A stretch of DNA of 64,000 nucleotides from Rhynchopus sp. YZ270_cl-10. Lineage: Eukaryota > Euglenozoa > Diplonemea > Diplonemida > Diplonemidae. Shown piece by piece: positions 10,712-21,455 of the stretch. Each line of letters starts with the position of its first letter. Position 1 is the first letter of the stretch. The position numbers and the translations under genes are program-made. The notes beneath the pieces were generated by a model. That model made no database searches, was not told where the DNA came from, and was given only the letters and a program-made list of their open reading frames with translations. The stretch spans positions 1,240,001 to 1,304,000 of the forward strand of contig OZ037840.1 in NCBI GenBank assembly GCA_964035575.1, read 5' to 3'.

Positions 10712-11880
10712 GGGTAGCACAATTAAAAATATTGTTTAGTGTCCTGCGCGCGAACAGATTTTTGGAAATCCAAAAAAAAAAAATAATTGGGACACAACTA
10801 CAAAAAAAATAATTTTTATGGTTGGTAAGTTGAAGTCAGGACGGACGAAGTCTCGGAGGGCCCTAAGGGGGAAGGTAGGTAGGGCACTTCTGTCTAGGAA
10901 AAAGTGACCAGAAAAAAAAAAAAATGTTGGGGTCCCGTGCTCCCAAATGTGCGAAATAAGCAAGAAATAAGCATTTTTGCGCACACGTGTATAAAAAAAA
11001 ATCCGCCTCCGGCGGGGTTCGTTTTCGAGGATTTTCAGAGATCTCACGTTATGAAGATTTCCTTAAGAAACCATTGAATCTCATATTTCAGAATAATAGT
11101 ACCTTAGAGTGTTTTTGAACACACATGTGACCCCACCGTGGAGAGCAATCGGCTCGTGCAATCAAAAGAAAGTGGAGAAAAGGTACAAGAATAAAAAAAG
11201 TTGGGTACCGTGCGACCCTACCAGTTTCTACAGGCAAACACTTGCCCCCTTTACCTTACACTGACGGGTTTTGACCAAAACCAAGAACTTGTCCATTTCG
11301 GCAAATTGACCCCACCACAGAACGGACGGATTCCGGAAATGCAAATGCCGATGTTTTCGCGCATTTTCATGTTTCAAGACGTCAGGATCAGGGAGAGAAA
11401 ATCTGGTTGTGGGATTTACCTTGGCCCTCTTTACCCTACATGTATTTTGACCAAAACCAAGAATTTGGCCATTTCGGCAAAGTGACCCCACCACAGTGCG
11501 GACGGATTCCGGAAATCCCAATCGCGGTATGTTTTCGGGCTGAAAACCCACTGTTTTTTCAGGGGAAAAAATTGCTTCCAAATGTCGGAATTTTCCGAAT
11601 TTTCCTGAAAATGACCCTTGTTTACGAGTATGGGTTCATATTTTGCGAAAATTTAAGTCACTAAAATTTTGTCCATTTTTCCGTATTCACCCCACCACAA
11701 GCCGGGATTGGCTCAGAAATGCAACAAAACGCCCCAGAGTTAGGAAATAGCCTGAAAAGAGGGCAAAATAGGTGAGGGAAAAATTATTTTTTTTTGACTA
11801 GTTATTTTTTTTTTGCGTGCGTGCGAACAGATTTTTGGGGAGCGGTGGGACACTAAACAAGGTTTTTAATTGTGCTACCC
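10712..11880. mobile_element. PIF/Harbinger-type non-autonomous element (TTA duplication)
   Basis: The element is 1,169 bp and begins GGGTAGCACAATTAAAAA, with the inverse at its end. It is flanked by TTA on both sides (10,709-10,711 and 11,881-11,883). The empty site is seen at about 6,484-6,492, where the repeat runs straight through CCCCTTAGTCATT. A 3-bp TTA duplication with a GGG-starting TIR is diagnostic of PIF/Harbinger. A second pair of near-terminal inverted motifs (GCGAACAGATTTTTGG) lies inside. The interior holds three units of the dispersed TGACCCCACC repeat (about 11,120, 11,310 and 11,485) and part of a fourth near 11,690. No transposase is present. Confidence 0.9.
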
Positions 11881-11999
11881 TTAGTCATTTTTCCCGTTGC
11901 CTTGTCGAAAAAAAAATTTTTGGGTCAAAAAAAAAAAGTGAAAATTTTTCACAAATTTCGATCCTACGACCACCCACAGGTGACGAAAACTCGGTTTTC

Positions 12000-12783
12000 C
12001 AGGGCTTTCCGCAGGGGGGACCAGGGGGGACCGCTGGTCCCCCTGGGGGAAAAATGAAAAAATAAGGGGGACCAGGGGGGACCAGCTTGCCCTTGAGGTT
12101 CTGAGGCTTCCTATTTCGTTTGGCTTGACTTTTCCAGATTTTTTACATTTTTTCGTGCCGTCCTGTCCCCGCACGTTCAAATACAGGCATAAAATACGGT
12201 TCCAGCTTCCCCTGCTCCTCTCAAAAATAAGGCAACAACGGGAGGCAACCGCGAACCCTGTGTTTGCGTCAGTTGCAGGCAAACGTCTAGCATCAGAGAC
12301 ATTTGAGGCTGTATACAAGAAGAAGGAGAAGACGTGTCAATCTCATTCAATTATGAGGGTTGGAAGACGGAGGAGATCTAAAATGATGCGTACCGTGGCT
12401 TCGCCAAAAAATTTTTTCCCCGCAAAATATGGAAGTAAAATTGACGTTTCTGACGATAATTACCAACGACAGTGCCATTTTTATGGCATCATTTTTTAGA
12501 AATGTTGCGTACCGTGGCTTCGCCTGGAACCTTTGGGTGCATGACCGCCGCTTCTTTTATAGATGTACTGAGGTTACTGATCAGAAGTCTGACACTCCCT
12601 GCGGCTTGTGGTTCACCCTCCCACCCTCGCACCTTCCACGATTTTAGCTCGGGGCCCAAATCACCCCCGTAGGGGTGATTGACGAGAGCCCTGACAACAA
12701 GGCGCGGAAAAAATTTTTTTTTCACCTTTTTTTTGGCTGGTCCCCCTGGGAGGCCAAAACCCCAAATCCTGCGGAAAGCCCTG
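12000..12783. mobile_element. Non-autonomous element, CAGGGCTTTCCGC ends, 6-bp duplication
   Basis: Ends are CAGGGCTTTCCGCAGG and its inverse. GTTTTC flanks both sides (11,994-11,999 and 12,784-12,789), and the uninterrupted site is seen at about 6,600. Just inside the TIRs are GGGGGACCAGG tracts. The interior holds the paired GCGTACCGTGGCTTCGCC repeat (about 12,390 and 12,510). There is no transposase. The CAGGG start suggests hAT, but the duplication is 6 bp rather than the usual 8. Confidence 0.82.
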
Positions 12784-12867
12784 GTTTTCGTGAAAAAAAA
12801 AAATTTTTTTTTTGGGTCAAACACGGCCTTGCCTAGCCACTTTTGGGTATAGAAAAGGCTTGTTCGG

Positions 12868-12990
12868 AGACGTGTATATGGTGTAACCACAGATGCTCAA
12901 AACACCCGATTTTTGCGTTTTTTTGCATTTTTCGGTGCCCCAAGACCCACCCCAGGGGGCCAAAAATTTTTCGAAAAAAAATTTTTTTTT
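12868..12990 (+). repeat. Dispersed repeat copy preserving the hAT empty site
   Basis: This copy runs uninterrupted through CAAGACCCACCCCAGGGGG, exactly where the copy at 6,668 is broken by the hAT transposon. It ends in the A-run/T-run junction that leads to the next inserted element at 13,009. Confidence 0.85.
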
Positions 12991-13008
12991 TCACCTGAAA
13001 ATTGCCTT

Positions 13009-13702
13009 CAGGGTTTCCGCCAAGGGGGACCGGGGGGGACCATGGACCCCCCCAATATTTTTCCCAGAAAAATCCGGATTTTTACAGGGGTTTGGGGGGG
13101 GACCATGGTCCCCCCCAAGAAAAATGGGGTTTTGGATGTTGTAGATGACCCCCCATGGTCATGCGACCCCACCGTGCAGAGCATTTGGCTCGCTGTGCCA
13201 GAAGAAGTGGAAGAAAAAGGGGTGGTGCAATCTTTTTTAAAAAGGGTAAAAGTAGCGTACCGTGCGCCTGCGGCGCTGTGTTGCTAGCTATGTGATATTG
13301 AATAACTTCCATCGATACCGTGCATTGCCCCTTTTTCTAAGGAGGCTTCGGTGCAAGCGACGGGTAGTTATTACATGTTCCCACTGCAACACTGTAATGA
13401 CTGTAGCGCCATACAATAGAAAAAGCAAACACCATCACCCTCCACTCTCACAAGACCCCTTACCTTGTTAACTTCCACCCCCGACCTCCAAACGAACCAC
13501 CTCTACCAGACAACACAGCTGTGAAGCTTGACATGGCTGCTATCAAACCTGGTGCACCCTTCGCCTCTCCACTCTGTGGCCTGCAGGGAGGCGCGCGCGA
13601 AGCGCGCGACGACCGCTTTTGCGGGGAGGAAAAAAAAATTTGGGGGGTCTTTTTGATGGTCCCCCCCAATTCCTGAAACCCCAAATACTGGCGGAAACCC
13701 TG
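13009..13702. mobile_element. Second CAGGG-ended non-autonomous element
   Basis: Ends are CAGGGTTTCCGCCA and its inverse, flanked by GCCTT on both sides (13,004-13,008 and 13,703-13,707). It shares the end sequence and the subterminal GGGGGGACC tracts with the element at 12,000-12,783, so the two belong to one family. The interior contains a diverged TGACCCCACC unit (about 13,160), the GCGCCTGCGGCGC hairpin (13,265-13,277) and a CGCGCGAAGCGCGCG hairpin near 13,593. No transposase frame is present. Confidence 0.8.
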
Positions 13703-13772
13703 GCCTTGTCAAAAAAAAAAAAATTTTTTTTTTTTTTGGAAAAAAAAATGGCAAAGACAAAGGGAAAAACGG

Positions 13773-14560
13773 GAGAAAAGGGAAAAACGGGAAATTTGAA
13801 CACCCTCCTACCAGTAAATATCAGTTTTTTTTCCAAGCTTGGAAAAGTAGATGTCGAGAAAAAAAATTTCAAAAAAAAAAAAAAAAAAATTTTTTTTTTT
13901 CGACAACTACTTTTTCAAGCCTGGAAAAAAAAATTTTTTTTTTGGGCCTGACCTTGGGACCTTGTGCACCGAAAAATTCAAAAAACGGCAAAATTTTGAT
14001 GTTTTGACCATCTGTGGGTGAATCATATGCACTGCTACAGTGGCCTATTATTGGGTGTTTTCCTTAGCAAATTCCTTCACAAAACTCATTTTTGATTTTG
14101 GCAAAGGCAAATTTCAGGCCAAAAAAAAGTCACCCCTGGTAGTAGGTCCTTGGGTGTCCAAACATGCCAAAAACACAAAAAAAATGATGTTTTGGCCTTC
14201 TGTGGGCACCTAAAACGCACTTCTCTGCCCAAAAAACGAATCATTCACATTTCAGAGGTCCTGCATGAAAATGCCCATCTGAGCCCAAATTTTCGGTTTT
14301 TTTTCAACATTTCTTCAACACAGGCCCCGCCAGGTGGTCCGAGGGTCCAAAAAAAAAATTTTGATGATGAAAATACTTTTTTCGACCAAAAATTTTTTTT
14401 CGACATCTACTTTTTCAAGCCTGGAAAAAGAACTGGTATTTTCCTACACTGGTTTTTACTCTATGACGTACCCCTACCGGTATTTTCCCAGGCTTGGAAA
14501 AGTAGATGTCGAGAAAAAAATTTCAAAAAGGAGGGTGTTCAAATTTCCCGTTTTTCCCTT
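13773..14560. repeat. Repeat block duplicated at about 42,100-42,780
   Basis: Most of 13,805-14,520 repeats almost unchanged at 42,090-42,780 in the same orientation. It contains fold-back units (GGAAAAGTAGATGTCGAG ... CGACAACTACTTTTTC). Here the block is bounded by inverted copies of a GGAAATTTGAACACCCTCC motif (about 13,790-13,808 and 14,530-14,548) that are absent from the 42-kb copy, so it may have been packaged as a TIR element. Confidence 0.7.
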
Positions 14561-14589
14561 CACGGTGGCCCTACGAACCCTATTTGGGG

Positions 14590-14662
14590 TACCCCGCGGG
14601 GTACCCCAAATGGGGTTCGCGCGGGGTACCCCGCGTGCGGGGTACCCCGCGCGGACCCGCGA
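14590..14662. repeat. GGGGTACCCC palindrome cluster
   Basis: Overlapping GGTACCCCGCGGGGTACC-type palindromes form a dense GC-rich inverted-repeat patch directly before the helicase coding sequence. A related patch lies at about 45,885-45,990. Confidence 0.8.
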
Positions 14663-16444
14663 GGTGAGCATTGCAACACCCTGGAGGCGATCAGCGATGA
14701 GTCGGGAGATGCACTGTCCGGATCCGCTGGCACTGGCGCTGCTGTTCTGGGTGCTGTGTCCGGGAACTTGGAGGAAGTTGCTGCTGTGGATGCGGGGGTT
14801 GTGCTGGTGGACAATGTTGCTGAGGCTGCCGAAGAAGAACCTCTGCAGTCCGTCACGCAGAGAGAGGACCGGGAGCAGGGGGTGGTGAACTTGGATGCGA
14901 TGATGGCGTCGCTGAATCCGGAGCAGTCGGCGTTCGTGGAGAAGGTCAGGGGGTGGGTGCGTGACGTGCACGCGCACTGCGGTCTGCGGCGGACGAGTAC
15001 GATACCTCAGTTCCTCCACTTTCTTTCGGGGTACGGAGGTACGGGAAAGTCGTACGTGATTGGTACTGTTGTTGCACTGGTGTCTGCTTCGTTCCCGCGT
15101 CTGAGTGGCGTTGTGCAGTGTGCGGCGATAACCGGAATGGCGGCGGTAGGTATTGGTGGGACCACCCTCCACTCGCTCTTCAGCTTTCCTGTGTCGCACG
15201 CCCGGACCAAGTCGTACACGGCGCATCTCAAACCCCTGGGAGATGCAGGAAAGGCGATGTTTCTGGATAGGTTGCGTCACCTCCGTCTTCTTATCATAGA
15301 CGAGGTTTCCCTCCTGAACGCCCAACAGCTCAACTGGCTCTCCACCCGTCTCTGCGAGCTGACAGGCGTCAAGCATCGTCCCTTTGGAGGGGTTTCAATC
15401 CTCGTGTGTGGTGATCTCCTCCAGCTTCCTCCTGTTGACGGGCAACCTGTGTTCCGCGCGCCATTCTGGAGGTACTTCAGCTTGACTGAGTTGACAATCA
15501 GTCAGAGGCATCAGGACGACGAGGTGTTTGCGAATTAGTGCTTGAAGCTTCGTGTACACCACGCCACTCAGGAGGCTCTGTCCGACGCCGACTGGACGTT
15601 GCTGGAAGGACGGTGCCACCCCGCGAGCGAGCTCAGCCACACCGACCTCGCACTGTTTTCGCACTCCAATGACGTGGCCAACCGCAACCTTTTTGTGTTC
15701 AACCACCTAAAGAATGCAGGTACAGACCACGTTTTGGTGAAGGCGAAGGACTCCGTCCCCCACGGGAACAGACAGGAGCTGGATGTGTGGGCGGCGCAGG
15801 CGGGGTACAAGCACTACTCCGACACAGGAGGAGTGCCGACCTCGCTCCAGCTGGCCATTGGCATGGCTGTCATGTTGACGAACAACGTTGACAGGGAGGA
15901 CCGCCTGATGAACGGGCAGAGGGGGGTTATTGTGCGTTGGGACACAGGCGCCAATGGCAACGTGTCGACTGTGTGGATTGCGTTTGAAGACTTACGTTGT
16001 GGGCATTCTCGCAAGGTTGAAGAGAATGGCCCCGTCCCCATCTCCCCCATTAGAGTCATGTATGACGCCAAAGCAGGCTTAAAGGTGCAACGGTTCGGCT
16101 TTCCCATTGTGGGGGCTGCAGCCATTTCTATTCACAAGTCACAGGGCTTAACGCTCACTTCTGCTAGTGTGGATATTAGCAAATGTTTTGCTGCAGGCCA
16201 AGCATATGTTGCCATCTCTAGAGTTAAAAGCCTGGCATCTTTGACCCTCATTGGCGGCACTGTGGCACGCAAAGCTTTTAACTGCAATTTGGATGCGTTA
16301 CAAGAAATGGAGAGAATGAGAGCAGAGGAACCTTATTCCCTCACAGATAGTGATGTGTTTGATTTAGTTCCACACCATCCACGCGAGATGACTGATGTTG
16401 TCAACGACCCCCTTTTGCTGGGTCAATTTAACCCCAACCCCTAG
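14663..16444 (+). pseudogene. PIF1-type DNA helicase, 5' end missing, one in-frame TAG
   Basis: This is a superfamily 1B 5'-3' DNA helicase of the PIF1/RRM3 type. Visible motifs in order: Walker A GYGGTGKSYV (about 15,030), Walker B LLIIDEVSLL (about 15,290), GDLLQLPPV (about 15,410), ISQRHQDDEV (about 15,500), NGQRGVIV (about 15,915), ISIHKSQGLTL (about 16,125) and AYVAISRVKSLASL (about 16,205). The two open halves are in the same frame with a single TAG at 15,536-15,538. That is either one inactivating change or a recoded codon. No ATG is found between the palindrome cluster and 14,900; the acidic N-terminal part is open but without a start. Lone PIF1 genes belong to hosts or to Helitrons. 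I see no Rep/HUH domain or Helitron ends, so its origin is undecided. Confidence 0.88.
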
Positions 16445-16484
16445 ATTCTCCCCAAACCCCAATCATAGATACAATGGATACAAA

Positions 16485-16490
16485 AATAAA
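16485..16490 (+). promoter_or_regulatory. AATAAA poly(A) signal after the helicase
   Basis: A canonical AATAAA lies about 40 bases after the helicase stop codon, followed by a G-run and T-rich sequence, as expected for a eukaryotic 3' end. Confidence 0.55.
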
Positions 16491-16606
16491 GGGGGGGGGA
16501 GAGAGAATTTTTAATTTGTTTCTTTCTATCTCTGAAAATTGTGCTGCCGGATCCTTTTCTTCCTGATGGTCATCTTCACTTATTGTTTCACTGATCCTTA
16601 TAAAAC

Positions 16607-16775
16607 GAAATGAAAACCGAAAAAAACCGAAATGTTAGGGTACCTTTTTTGGTCGATTTCGTTTTTTTTCCAAAGGGGGGACCCTTTGGTCGCCGAAATT
16701 CCCCAGCCAAATTTGGTCGCAAAATCGGCCGATTTTTCAAAAATCTCAAAAAAAAAAAAAAAATTTTTTTTTTTC
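16607..16775 (+). repeat. Dispersed repeat copy (CCGAAATGTTAGGGTACC)
   Basis: The same sequence appears at about 18,270-18,430 and 59,260-59,410. It includes AAACCGAAAAAAACCG, CCAAAGGGGGGACCC and TCGGCCGATTTTTC segments. Confidence 0.85.
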
Positions 16776-17518
16776 ACAAGTGTTTTTGAGGCCTGCTCAC
16801 TACACCCTAGGTACCCTTCTGAGACCAAAAAGTCAAAAAAAAAAAAAAAAAAAAAAAACCAAAAAATGCAAAAAAAAATGCAAAAATCGGGTGTTTTGAC
16901 CATCTGTGGTTACACAAAACACACTTCTGTGCACAAGCCTACACCAATACAGTGGTAATACAAGGCGATTTTTGACCAAAAAAAAAATTTTTTTTTCGCC
17001 CAAAATCGGGCGTGGTACGTCATAAAATGGCCCAAAAAATCCAAGGAAAACCTTCGATTGGGCAAATTATGAAAAAAATTTTCAAGTCAAATTTTCAACC
17101 AAAATACGGTCATTTTGTTCACACAGTGATTCTACGTCATGCTAGCTTCCTGTGCAGAACTCCAGCAATTCACCAATGCCGGCATCTATCTTTCCATTAT
17201 CGCCATTGCACTTCGTTCACGCCATTGCACTTCGGTCATTTTGTGCATACCCTGTGACTGTGGTGGCTAGAGAACACGCACATGCAGACCCGTTCCTTGC
17301 AATTTCCAGTGTTGTGTTTATCAATGCATGCATCCAGAGGACCTCTGGTTTACGAAATCGTAGGCACTCCTGTGCAAAAATGAAGTCGGTTTTTTGACCC
17401 AAAATCGGGGTGGGTGGGCCATAATTTGCTCCAAATTTGGCCGAAAATTGGGATTTTTCTGAAAATTTTCATTGTGCCCAGCAAAAATCCTTGATTTTTT
17501 GAAGAATTTTCCAAAAAA
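16763..17518 (+). repeat. About 750-bp block duplicated at 61,527-62,282
   Basis: Sequence from TTCACAAGTGTTTTTGAGGC to GAAGAATTTTCC is repeated almost base for base at 61,527-62,282 in the same orientation. It includes a non-repetitive-looking core (about 17,100-17,400) with no gene. The two copies differ mainly by the MITE inserted here at 17,521. Confidence 0.9.
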
Positions 17519-17861
17519 TAAAGGGGCCCCCCGAATAAGTTCTTTATTTGGGGGGTGTTTGCTCGAAGAATAAAAGAAGTTATTTGGAATCGAAGTTATT
17601 TGGGGGGGAAGTTATTTGGGCAAACACCGTACCATAAATTTTTTTCGCCTGCGGCGCCATTATATATTGCTTTTTTTTGCTCCGCAAAAAAAAATACACA
17701 GTACCCTATCAGTTTGGGGGAAATTTTGAAAAATAAAAAAGGAAGTGGGAGGGGGCGAAGTTATTCGGTAACTTTTTCGGCACCTAAAATCTGGAAAAAA
17801 AAGAAGTTATTTGGGAAAATACCTATTATTTGGGGGGGGACTTATTCGGGGGGCCCCTTTA
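17519..17861. mobile_element. MITE with TA target duplication (Tc1/mariner-like)
   Basis: The element is 17,521-17,859 (339 bp) with inverted ends AAGGGGCCCCCCGAATAAG and TA on both sides. The empty site is visible at 62,283-62,284, where the duplicated block runs AAAAAATATGCTATACC without the insert. The interior has repeated GAAGTTATTTGGG motifs and a GCCTGCGGCGCC hairpin. No gene is present. A solitary related end, AAGGGGCCACCGAATAAG, occurs at about 35,973. Confidence 0.92.
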
Positions 17862-18166
17862 TGCTATACCCCCTATGACTGGACCCAACTCCCCTCACCC
17901 TTTTTTTCCCCTAAAAAAGCCCCCAAAATTCCTACCATTTTTACCATTTTTACCATTTTTGACCAATTTAGGGTACCTCCAATAAAAAAATATTTTTTTC
18001 TTTTTTTTTTAAATCGATCAAGTACTTGAAGTAGACCAAAAAAAGTAAAAAAAAGTAATCAAGTACTTTGTACATCCATGTTTTTCAAGCCTGGAAAAAA
18101 AAATTTTTTTTTTGGGCCTGACCTTGGGACCTTGTGCACCGAAAAATTCAAAAAACGGCAAAAGGA
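17862..18166. repeat. AT-rich repeat mosaic
   Basis: The first part (to about 17,945) continues the duplicated block seen at 62,285-62,365. The 18,075-18,165 part matches 13,915-13,990 and 42,180-42,260 (GGGCCTGACCTTGGGACC). No gene is seen. Confidence 0.7.
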
Positions 18167-18510
18167 GGTACCCTAACTGTTCGGTCCAATTCGGTGTAAT
18201 TCGGTCCATTTCGTTTTTTTTTTTTTTTCGCAAAGGGAAATTTCCCCTTGTACCAGAAAAACCGAAAAAAACGAAATGAAAACCGAAAAAAACCGAAATG
18301 TTAGGGTACCTTTTTTGGTCGATTTCGTTTTTTTTCCAAAGGGGGGACCCTTTGGTCGCCGAAATTCCCCAGCCAAATTTGGTCGCAAAATCGGCCGATT
18401 TTTCAAAAATCTCAAAAAAAAAAAAAATCCATATTTTTTTCACAAGTGTTTTTGAGGCCTGCTCACTACACCCTAGGCACCCTTCTGAGACCAAAAAGTC
18501 AAAAAAAGCA
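18167..18510 (+). repeat. Repeat copy shared with 59,152-59,410 and 16,607-16,830
   Basis: Starts AGGAGGTACCCTAACTG and contains the CCGAAATGTTAGGGTACC unit. The first part is near-identical to 59,152-59,410, and the end (from CACAAGTGTTTTTGAGGC) to the duplicated 16,763 block. Confidence 0.85.
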
Positions 18511-19400
18511 TGAATTGGGCTGTTTTGAGCATCTAGAGTTTATTCCCCAGCCATTTTCTGTACCACCAGTGCATTTTGTATGGGCCAGCGCCTTGTCAAA
18601 AAATCGAAAAATCTCAAAAAAAAAAAAATCCAAATTTTTTTCACACGATCTGCAGCAGTTCTACTCAATATTTTTTCAAATGAGTCACCACCACGGTTCG
18701 CACGGATCGCGATCCGTCAATTGCGGTACTTTTCCGGGAAAAAACAAAAAAAAAAAGTGGGGTGCGCACGGGGGTCGCGCTACGCGCCTACCGACTACCG
18801 TAGATTTTTGACGATTTTGCTCGGTACGTTTTTCCTTACTAAAACCAGAGAATCTCATATTTCATAGTAAGAGTATTTCGGAGTGTTTTTGGACACACAT
18901 GTGACCCCACCGTGGAGAGCAATCGGCTCGCGCAATCAAAAGAAAGCAGAGAAAAGGGAAAACGAAAAAAGACAAAAGTTGGGTACCGTGCGCCTGCGGC
19001 GCTACTGTGTTCCCACTCAAAACACCACAATTTCATCTGAAGTTAGGTTTTCAAACCTGAAAATGACCCTTGTTTACGAGTATGGGTTCATATTTTGCAA
19101 AAATTTAAGTCAATAAAATTTTGTCCATTTTTCCAAAATGACCCCATCACTTTCTGCAATCGCACCGAATCGGACGATGCGATCGACAAAAACGCCCAAA
19201 AACGCACCCCACACCCCCTTTTTTTTTCGTGATCTGGGAACATGCTTGTTTTTGACCAAAGAAAAAAAATTTCTTTGCCCTAAATCGGGCGTGGTAGGTG
19301 ATACAATGGCCCAAAAAATCTGAAGAAAATCTCAGATTGACTTTTTCTGGAAAAAATTTTTCAAGTCAAAATTTCAGCCAAAAATACGGTCATGTTCACC

Positions 19401-19431
<31 letters not shown>

Positions 19432-19800
19432 CACGACGTTTTTTTTTTCACGATCAAGAAACGAAGTTGTGAGAGATTTCCGAAATTTTAGATCGTGATA
19501 AGATCTTTTACCCCCCATGTAAATATTTTGTACAGAAAAAAAAAAAAAAGTATTTTTTATTTTTTCTCTCCGTACAATTTTTGATGGAAAAATAAAAAGT
19601 ACTTTTTTTTTTTCAAGTACTTTTTTTGTGCGATAACGAATATGATAAGGTGACTAAGCACGAGAGGCTTAGGATCATCTTATAAACTTTTCTTTTTTTT
19701 TTTCCTGTACAATTTTCAGGGCTATCGGTAAGAGATATGAAATATGATCGCCTTTTTTAAAAAAAAAAAATTTTTTTTTTTTTTTTTTACCAGGCCAAAT
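18511..19800. other. AT-rich repeat mosaic without genes
   Basis: This contains diverged copies of known dispersed units: a TGACCCCACCGTGGAGAGC unit at about 18,900, the GTGCGCCTGCGGCGC hairpin at about 18,990 and long A and T runs. A stretch of AAGTACTTTTTT motifs (19,540-19,630) resembles 4,275-4,350. The segment at about 19,643-19,683 (GACTAAGCACGAGAGGCTTAGG) recurs diverged at about 63,745. No coding potential is seen. Confidence 0.6.
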
Positions 19801-19804
19801 ATGA

Positions 19805-19920
19805 TCAGAGATGCCCCGCCAACGTGCGGAGCCGAAAGCTCGGAATGGGTTTACCAGGCCACATATGAATGGAGATGCCCCGCCAACGTGCGGAGCCGAA
19901 AGCTTGGAATGGGTTTTTGC
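19805..19920 (+). repeat. GAGATGCCCCGCCAACGTGC tandem units
   Basis: Two near-identical units of about 62 bp, with a third at about 21,158-21,210. Nothing coding is seen in the surrounding 19,920-20,140. Confidence 0.75.
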
Positions 19921-20147
19921 CGCTGTACACTGTAGTATACTACCTGAACTGAGTATGTGTATATGTCCGAGCCTCGACCAACACGGACATATGCACGGGG
20001 GGGCGTAGGTATTTGGTGTTGTTCATTTACCCTACCACTTTCCGCAATCGATCCGGAAATGCAATTGGGCTCAATTTCGGGTATTTTAGGATGACGACAA
20101 AAGTGGGCGTACCCCCTTGTTTAAAGTTTAATGTACACCTTCAAAAT

Positions 20148-20255
20148 TTTTTCCGCTCGCTACGCTCGCGGAGGTACACCTTCAATTTTTTTCCCGCTCG
20201 CTTCGCTCGCGGAAGTACACCTTAAAAAATTTCCGCTCGCTACGCTCGCAGAGGT
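20148..20255 (+). repeat. Triplicated CGCTCGCTACGCTCGCGG units
   Basis: Three units of about 42 bp, each consisting of an AT-rich TACACCTT segment followed by CGCTCGC-TWC-GCTCGC. The same GC-rich cores recur at 28,060-28,120 and 57,405-57,455. Confidence 0.85.
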
Positions 20256-20535
20256 ACACCTTAAACTTTAAATTTTTGTTAACCCCTTACCCCAAGCCGT
20301 TTTTTGGACCCACTCAGAGATTACGCTCCACGTGTGGAACGTATGGAAATCCATACGTGAATTGTTTTTGAAAAGGTGGAATCCATACGTGTCCATACGT
20401 AGGTAATTTGGGTTTTGGATTGGGGCTGGGGTGGGGTAGGTGAGGGTGAGGGGTGGGGATCCGCCCCCACCTCTCACCTACCCCCTACAGAATTCTATTT
20501 GTAGGAGACATTTTTTTTTTTATCGGAAAAGGAGC
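20256..20535. other. Non-coding stretch with CCATACGT repeats
   Basis: Several CCATACGT/ACGTATGG motifs occur in both orientations (about 20,330-20,400), making a weak fold-back. No gene is seen. Confidence 0.5.
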
Positions 20536-20795
20536 ATGCAGCATGGCGAAAGAAAAAAGTAGCGTACCGTGCGCCTGCGGCGCTAGATTGCAGTACACCC
20601 TTCCCGTGACATAGTAGGCGATTTTCATCGCAATTTTTAGAAATGTTGCGTACCGTGGCTTCGCCAGAAACTTTCGTTTTATCAAAATATGGAAGTAATA
20701 TTTACGGAACTAGACCATGCTAATTACCAACGAAAGTGACATTTTATGTAAAGATTTTTAAGAAATGTTGCGTACCGTGGCTTCGCCAGTGCCAT
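20536..20795 (+). repeat. Paired GTACCGTGCGCC / GTACCGTGGCTTCGCC repeat
   Basis: A unit with the GCGCCTGCGGCGC hairpin (20,570-20,582) is followed by two copies, about 125 bp apart, of AAATGTTGCGTACCGTGGC + TTCGCC. The same layout recurs at 63,250-63,515 and, inverted, at 57,765-57,920. The second half alone occurs at 12,385-12,525. Confidence 0.85.
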
Positions 20796-21455
20796 GACTG
20801 ATGATTTCTCCAGTTCTTCGAACTTTCACAGCCCTTCTCAACCAAAGCGCGCGCGAAGCGCGAATTGTTTTTGCTTAGAATTGTACGTGTTGAAAATCCA
20901 TACGTACTTTTTCATTTTTGGGGGAGCTGCGTTCCCTGGACCCACTTTTGAGTTTTGGTTTTTGGGACTTTCCAACCGGTAAAGGGACCCCAGATGCAAA
21001 TTTTTGATCGTACCTGACCGCAATTGAAAGATTTTGAACACGGCTTTCAATTCCATTTTTTAAGTACCTATCCCCCCCGTGGATATGTCCGGACCCATTT
21101 TGATGTGTACATGCCCGGCACTTTCCTGAAAATTTTCCGGACATATCCACATATGAGGGGAGATGCCCCGCCAACGTGCGGGGCCGAAAGCTCGGAATGG
21201 GTTTTTGCCCGTAAACTTGGTGTGAACCGTTGTACGCGGTACAACCGCGGGAGACATACGGGCGAACCACGGGGAATTTGGAGGGGGTACCCCTTTTTAT
21301 TTTTATTTTTCCCGTTTTTTGGTGTTTACTCTCACGGTGGTAAGGGTCACACAGAGTCACGGTTCTAACCGAGCGGGGTCGCAAAATTTTCTAATGCGCT
21401 GAATTATCCCAAAAAAGTGGTTTTCTCGGGGAAAATTTTTTTTCAACCCCTACAG
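20796..21455. other. AT-rich non-coding mosaic
   Basis: This holds a CGCGCGAAGCGCG hairpin (about 20,848), a GACATATCC/GGATATGTC inverted pair (about 21,080 and 21,140) and the third GCCCCGCCAACGTGC unit. It also has a CATACGGGCGAACCACGGGG segment, repeated near 23,820. No gene is recognised. Confidence 0.5.

Noticed and set aside
16598-16903. Telomeric or centromeric satellite
   Set aside because: Homopolymer-rich repeats here are dispersed copies shared with 18.3 kb and 59.3 kb, with no short telomere-type repeat at either window end.
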